Assembly: GCF_016920785.2 (NCBI RefSeq)
Contig: NW_024609837.1
Coordinates: 51,388,671-51,452,670 of the forward strand
Direction: 5' to 3'
Origin: Ixodes scapularis
Taxonomy: Eukaryota > Arthropoda > Arachnida > Ixodida > Ixodidae
Length of the DNA: 64,000 nucleotides
Shown here one piece after another: positions 59,114 through 64,000 of this stretch (within the stretch, counting starts at the first letter, position 1; every line of letters starts with the position of its first letter). The position numbers were made by a program, and so were the translations under genes. Below the pieces are notes generated by a model. It saw nothing but the letters and a program-made list of their open reading frames with translations. It ran no database searches and was not told the origin of the DNA.

Positions 59114-60137
59114 TTAGAGCGCAGCTCTTAGGGGCCCGTTTCCGGCTTGAGCGGCGTCGCCGTCGGCGTCGGCGTAACCGCGCGGTGCATCATGGGAAAT
59201 GTCCCATAATGCACCGCGCGAGCCCCCCACCAAGGTCACGTGACCTCGTGGGGGGTCAAGTGACCCCCCGAAGTCACGTGGCCCCCTCCTCGAGGTCACG
59301 TGACCCCCGCCGATGTCGCGTGACCCCCCGATGACGTCATCGTCACTGATGACGTCACCGGCATCCACATCGTCATCGTCATCATCACTGATGACGTCAC
59401 CGGCATCCACATCGTCATCGTCATCATCACTGATGACGTCACCGGCATCCACATCGTCATCGTCATCACTGATGACGTCACCGGCATCCGCATCGTCATC
59501 GTCATCATCACTGATGACGTCACCGGCATCCACATCGTCATCGTCATCATCACTGATGACGTCACCGGCATCCACATCGTCATCGTCATCATCACTGATG
59601 ACGTCACCGGCATCCGCATCGTCATCGTCATCATCACTGATGACGTCACCGGCATCCACATCGTCATCGTCATCATCACTGATGACGTCACCGGCATCCA
59701 CATCGTCATCGTCATCATCACTGATGACGTCACCGGCATCCACATCGTCATCGTCATCATCACTGATGACGTCACCGACATCCGCATTGTCATCGTCATC
59801 ATCACTGATGACGTCATCAGTGACGTCACTGATGTCGTCACCGGCATCCGCATCGTCATCGTCATCATCACTGATGACGTCATCAGCGACGTCACTGATG
59901 ACGTCACCGACATTCGCATCGTCATCGTCATCATCACTGGTGAAGTCATCAGTGACGTCACTAATGACGTCATCGGTACGCGCATCGTCATCGTCACTGA
60001 TGACGTCATCAGTGACGTCAGTGATGACATCATCGGCATTGGGGGTCACGTGACCCCCAAGGTAACGTGACCCCCCCTTGGTTAGTTTAACCCCCCCCAG
60101 TGCCCTTCCCTCCTCCTCCTCAAGAGCTGCGCTCTAA
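59114..60137. mobile_element. MITE carrying a 42-bp satellite, present only in copy 2
   Basis: The termini ttagagcgcagctcttaggg and caagagctgcgctctaa are inverted. Next inward come gtgacccc-rich blocks, then the satellite at 59329-60045. The matching point in copy 1 (about 44240-44250) lacks it. The left end is related to 13613-13670. Confidence 0.85.
59329..60045. repeat. 42-bp tandem satellite, about 17 units
   Basis: Units of ctgatgacgtcaccggcatc, cacatcgtcatcgtcatc, atca are nearly perfect from 59340 to 59790 and more degenerate to the right, where extra gacgtcatcagtgacgtcac segments appear. Because 42 is a multiple of 3, long frames stay open on both strands (up to 311 codons). These frames are not genes. 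Confidence 0.97.
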
Positions 60138-61739
60138 TTCGGCGTTACAGGGAGTTGTAAGCGGCTTTTTTATTCGTATAACTTTTTAATTACTTCGTAT
60201 AAAAATATATTAGTAGTATAATTAGCGTACTTTATTTTAGTCGTAGGCATCGCCACAATGGAACCCCGTCCCTGGTTCGAGTGCTATACGATTATCGATG
60301 CCGTTTTTCTCCAGGAGAGAGCCCACACTAATGCCTTCTTTATCGATCACCGGCTGTTCCGTACTCGCAGCAGAGTGCACTCACCCACTGTAATGCGAAC
60401 GGTGCCAATCGATAAACACGTGGCATCTAAACCATGTGATACGGGCTGCTAGCCTGAATCCACGGGAAACGCGTAAAAGAGCAACGAACAGCCAGGTTAA
60501 AAGACACGAAGCTGTTGTACAAAACGTTTAAACGCCAGCGGACATTTACAGTATACCCTTATTGATATCGCAATCTCTTTTTTTTTTTTTTTTTTTGCGA
60601 TGTACGAATGTACGAATGCGTGTACGAATTTACGCGTCCATAGTTTCACACCCCGTGACGTCACGCGGTTGCGGTGGCACCATGCACGCGCAGCTGCTTC
60701 GCCCTTCGAAACGGACCTTGCCAGATCACATTGGCCAGAGTGGAGCCAGAGTTGCGCGTTCAGCCATCTTGAAATCTTAAGCGGGGGAAAGTCACTCCTC
60801 GCGCGTGAAGGAGCCGTGCTCTGTCGATTGCGGCCGGTCACGTGACTGATTTCGGCAAATAGCGCCGCCGCGCACGGAAAACAGGAGAAGGAAGAGGCAA
60901 AGGCGGGGGAACATTCGCCGGGGCACGTGCAACACCTACTTTTCTGCACGGCGCTGGATTCTTCGCTCCTCACGTGATATTGATCTCGGCGAATAGCGGC
61001 GCGGCGGCACACGGAAAAAAGACGCGCAGCTCTGGCTTCCGTAGGGAGCCTACAAAAAAACTCTAATGTTGCCCGGACCGCAACAACACTACCCGGGCAG
61101 AAGGCCGTTGTGCCGGAGTTTCGACGTCATCTGCAAGAGGCCGGGCCACAAATCGGATACGCAGCGTTCCATGAGTGAGGAGACGGGTCCTGGACGTAGG
61201 CTCGAACACGCACAGGCGAGCCCGGCCCCATACCAGGCTCGCATCTATTCCTCGACGTAGACACTATAGCACTACGGCCTTCTTGTAGTGACGTCAACCG
61301 TAGCGAGGCCATAAAGCCGCGGGCACACTGCTTACACGTCGTACGAAAGACGCGACGCTGGCTGCAGACCCGCGATGACGTAGTTCTCCACAGACACGCG
61401 GAGAATTCTCTGCGCGTCCGCATAATGCTCCACTTGCGCATTGTTGGAAGCATATGTTAGCTTCGTGTGTGCTTCGGACGTTTCTGCAGGCAGTTTTTGA
61501 GTTCCCAATGGAACAAGTCTTAGATCATAGCCACCCATACACTGACTGAACCTGGCAGATTCACCACGAGAAGCGGCCGCCGAAATGGAAAAGGTCGAGC
61601 GGCAGACAACGCATGAGAGGAGAGCTACGTGACTGGCGCCCCGCTGCGGCGAGACGCCGAAACACACTTCTCCCGAGCAAACAAGTGTGTTTCGGGTCCT
61701 CGCCGCTGCAAAAGCTGTGCGCTAACGTCCAGGTTCCCC

Positions 61740-61998
61740 TAGAGTGCCTTCATACACACGCGCGCTTTTGCTTGAGTGGTGACATCTCAGCCATTTTTCC
61801 GCCCAATCGTTTTTTTATGCATTTTGAAGTGCACGCAATACGGTGTCACTCAGCTCGAGCGCGTAGCTTTGGCTAATGCATAGACGCCATTTTACAGCCC
61901 AAGTCTAGCACCGAGTGCGCGAGAGCGTCACGCGCTGCCACATTCAGGGCAACAATGGATGTCTTCACCCTGAGACAGACAGACATGCAGGCACCCTA
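61740..61998. mobile_element. hAT-like MITE (259 bp) with exact target duplication and an empty site
   Basis: The termini tagagtgccttcatac and catgcaggcacccta are inverted with few mismatches. ggttcccc flanks both sides (61732-61739, 61999-62006). Copy 1 of the duplication has the single uninterrupted target (gcttcccc, 45795-45802). Confidence 0.92.
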
Positions 61999-62216
61999 GG
62001 TTCCCCGAGAAATGGCTCTTTGATGCTCTGTGCTGCCCAATCCTCCCGACCGGGCAGTCTATGGCTCCGTAGTTGAACTGCCACGCTTTATGAGTATAGA
62101 GAAGGCTATGCTTAAATAGTGTCTGCAACTGTTTTTTTTTTTCTTTTTCTATGACGCATTAGTGACTGAGGCTTAAGAGGGTGTCAGCAACGTAGCGCAG
62201 CTGCCTACAAACTGTC

Positions 62217-62363
62217 CATGGCGTCAAAGCAACAAGTTGGAAAGTTGGGCGAGTTGGTTGGTGGTCATATTGAATGGGCGCAAAAAAGACGAAGGACCAG
62301 TAAAAGGAAACACACAGACACAGCGCTGTAAAAGGAAACACACAGACACAGCGCTGTAAAAGG
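62217..62363 (-). mobile_element. dispersed retroelement terminal fragment with 28-bp tandem duplication
   Basis: On the minus strand the order is GCGCTGTGTCTGTGTGTTTC, then GTCCTTCGTCTTTTTTGCGC, then ACCAACTCGCCCAAC. The same order of motifs occurs at 38312-38410. The leading 28-bp unit is present twice in tandem (62300-62327, 62328-62355) plus 8 bases, directly abutting the gypsy LTR. Tandem or inverted terminal units recall Penelope-like elements, but no coding region is attached, so the class is a guess. Confidence 0.5.
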
Positions 62364-62597
62364 TGTCGTGTACCGAGTCGGGTCGAGTCAAGAAGACCAA
62401 AGACAGGACCCGCAAGGGAACACCAACTACGCCGGTAGCCTTTATCGAACAACCCAAAACCTCGAGCCCACACGCGCGCATCGCAGCCTTCCACGCGCAT
62501 CCGTCCCGCGCTACCCGAGTCACGCTCATCTGTCAGCCAACACAGCCAGCCAGCACTTGTGCCATATAACGCAAGATGCGTTCCCACTTATATGACA
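62364..62597 (-). mobile_element. 3' LTR of the gypsy element (about 234 bp)
   Basis: On the minus strand the LTR starts TGTCATATAAGTGGG immediately after the PPT. It ends with GTACACGACA, giving TGTC...GACA termini. The internal boundary is well supported. The outer boundary rests on the TG...CA rule alone, because the 5' LTR lies outside the window. The flanking bases would be aaagg if a 5-bp target duplication exists. Confidence 0.72.
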
Positions 62598-62611
62598 CCT
62601 CCCCCTTTTAA
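62598..62611 (-). promoter_or_regulatory. polypurine tract (plus-strand primer) of the gypsy element
   Basis: On the minus strand the sequence reads TAAAAGGGGGAGG directly before the LTR start TGTCATATAAG. It lies 3 bases after the end of the pol tail, which is the expected position of a retrotransposon PPT. Confidence 0.8.
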
Positions 62612-62614
62612 GCA

Positions 62615-64000
62615 TTAATGTCCATAACGAGTTGGAGGACGCGAAATTCGGCCACTCCGGGTTACGGTTGCTGAAAGGTCGTTGTCCTGTTGACCGGCTG
62701 CTTCCATCTCGGAGCTCGCGGGCTGAAGATGGTGCCGGGTGCGCCGTACTGTCCCTTGCTCCGTTTACACGAGGTAAGACCTAGGATGTCCTGCTTGGCC
62801 TTGTATCATTCCCTGCGAAGCCGCACCCGCGTGGATCCAGACCGCTGAGTGGGGGATTAGCACCTGGCAGTCTCTCGTCCTATGGCGTCTGTTATACTCA
62901 GACGCCTCTCTCGTCTTACGAAACCGGTACCGTTGTCGATATTTCTTCGAGTGGCGCCAGTGAGGTCTCAGTGTAGTTGGCGCACTCGGAAGTGTTGAAC
63001 GGAGCTTCCGTCCCATCAGAAGCTCTGCAGGGGAGAAACCTTCAGGCCCTGGGGTAGTCCGGTGTGCCAGAAGAGCTTGCGCCACATCCGATGATTTCGT
63101 CAGCAGGTTCTTTGCAGTTTGTACCGCTCTTTCGGCCTCCCCGTTGCTCTGGGGGTAATATGGACTAGAAGTCACCAGTTGGGCTCCCCAATGGTTCACG
63201 AATCGCCGGAACTCGCTCGATCCAAACTGGGGACCGTTGTCTGAGCGTATAACTTCCGGACATCCATGTCTTGCGAAAACTTGACTGAAGACTTTGGTCA
63301 AGTCTTCCGTTGTCGTTCGTGGAAGTTCCTCAAGCTCGAAGAACTTCGAGTAGTAGTCGACGATGACTACATACTTCTTCCCTCCCAGCTGGAAAAGGTC
63401 CGTTCCGATCTCTTGCCACGGACGATCGGGTAGTGGAGTTTGAAGTAGGTGGTCCGTAGGAGCTCGTCGATATTGCTGGCATGTAGGGCAGCGACTTACG
63501 TATTCTTGTATTTTTGTGCTGACCCCGGGCCACCAGACAGAATCCCTCGCTCTTGCACGGCATCGGACGACACCTTGATGTCCACAGTGTATTCTTTCTA
63601 GGACCTCTCCTTGCAGACGGGGGGGAATAACCAGCCTGTCGTTCCGCATAAGTAGACCTTGCACAACCGAAAGGTCTGTTGCGAGACTGGCGAACTTCTT
63701 TAAGTTTGGAGGAAGCATGTCCGTCTCGGGCCACTGTTTTTGGCAGTATTCCATAACTTTCGCCGTACTAGGGTCTCTGGACAGTTCAGTCCTCAGCATC
63801 TCCAAAAAGGAAGAAGATGCTGGAAGAAGCTCCACTGTCAGCACCTCGTACTCTTGAACGAATGTTTCACTCTTGTCAGCATCTCTCGGTGTGACTGTAG
63901 TTGTTAGCGGCTTCCTGGACAAGACGTCTGCGGTGTACATCTTCTTGCCTGGTACGTGAGAGATAGTGAAGTCGAACTCGAAGATGCGCATTCTTAGCCG
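62615..64000 (-). pseudogene. Ty3/gypsy pol 3' part: RNase H end, integrase and C-terminal tail
   Basis: The frame is open from the right window edge to a TAA at 62765-62767, so the 5' part of pol lies outside. Numbering residues from the methionine at 63991, the order is: the end of RNase H (FTISHVPGKKMYTADVLSR), an HHCC zinc-binding module (H135, H138, C168, C171), and an integrase core with D198 in IGTDLF, D251 in SDNGPQF and E287 in NGEAERAV. The spacing of 35 residues between the last two fits DD35E. A GPEGFSPAELLMGR motif follows. After the TAA the same frame continues with TEQGTVRRTRHHLQP and TRSGRISRPPTRYGH and ends at a TAA at 62615, just before the polypurine tract. This is the usual gypsy integrase tail, so the internal TAA is a nonsense mutation in an otherwise intact frame. 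The integrase would insert element cDNA into chromosomes. Confidence 0.9.

Larger units (their letters stand above)
54807..62229 (+). repeat. large direct duplication, copy 2 (7.4 kb), starting at the gap
   Basis: Homology to 39407-46026 begins at the first base after the Ns. Copy 2 has extra insertions at 59114-60153 and 61740-61998 and an extra palindrome at 58574-58635. It lacks the roughly 590 bp found in copy 1 at 43264-43853. Homology ends near 62229, where a retroelement fragment begins. Confidence 0.95.

Noticed and set aside
59114..60049. 311-codon acidic frame and equally long Ser- and Met/Thr-rich frames on both strands
   Set aside because: They are produced by a 42-bp tandem repeat whose length is a multiple of three, so several frames stay open without selection.

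Overview
This window looks like nuclear DNA from a chelicerate, most likely a hard tick. The reasons are: a host gene split into short exons by kilobase introns; very dense interspersed repeats; tRNA-derived SINEs resembling the ixodid Ruka family (serine-type tRNA head); and many small hAT-type and fold-back elements. Nothing bacterial, viral, plasmid-like or CRISPR-like was seen. The tick assignment is an inference from repeat types and intron structure, not from a species marker.

Host gene. The only host gene I can support is alpha-catulin (CTNNAL1), on the minus strand. Four consecutive coding exons lie at 12143-12326, 9774-9946, 6976-7095 and 5141-5230. All have canonical AG/GT borders and compatible phases (0, 1, 0, 0, 0) and together encode 189 residues of the N-terminal third. 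The first coding exon (upstream, to the right) and the later exons (to the left) were not found here. The introns hold hAT MITEs, palindromic MITEs and a diverged tandem repeat.

Layout. 1-5 kb: a diverged hAT-like element carrying a minisatellite, a fold-back MITE and the end of the catulin region. 5-12.3 kb: catulin exons and introns. 12.4-17.3 kb: fold-back elements and a three-level nest of transposons. 19.2-23.2 kb: a 45-55 bp tandem array containing two oppositely oriented hAT MITEs in equivalent repeat units, then a 5'-truncated LINE on the minus strand. 23.8-28.2 kb: an hAT-like element with a nested palindrome, a small MITE with a perfect 8-bp target duplication, and a long-TIR Tc1/mariner-like element with a broken transposase. 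28-39 kb: more TIR elements, a second copy of the hAT-like element, a SINE and a perfect hairpin. 39.4-46.0 kb is repeated at 54.8-62.2 kb. The second copy begins exactly at the edge of a 100-N gap, and the left side of the gap is a 115-bp tandem repeat. 62.3-64.0 kb: the 3' part of a Ty3/gypsy retrotransposon (integrase, PPT, 3' LTR) on the minus strand, running off the right edge.

Apart from catulin and the retroelement fragments, the long open frames are by-products of low complexity or tandem repeats. The most informative parts for follow-up are: the gap-bounded duplication with occupied and empty insertion sites; the MITE that carries a 42-bp satellite; the paired hAT insertions; and the palindromes with E2F-like and CRE-like cores scattered by repeats.
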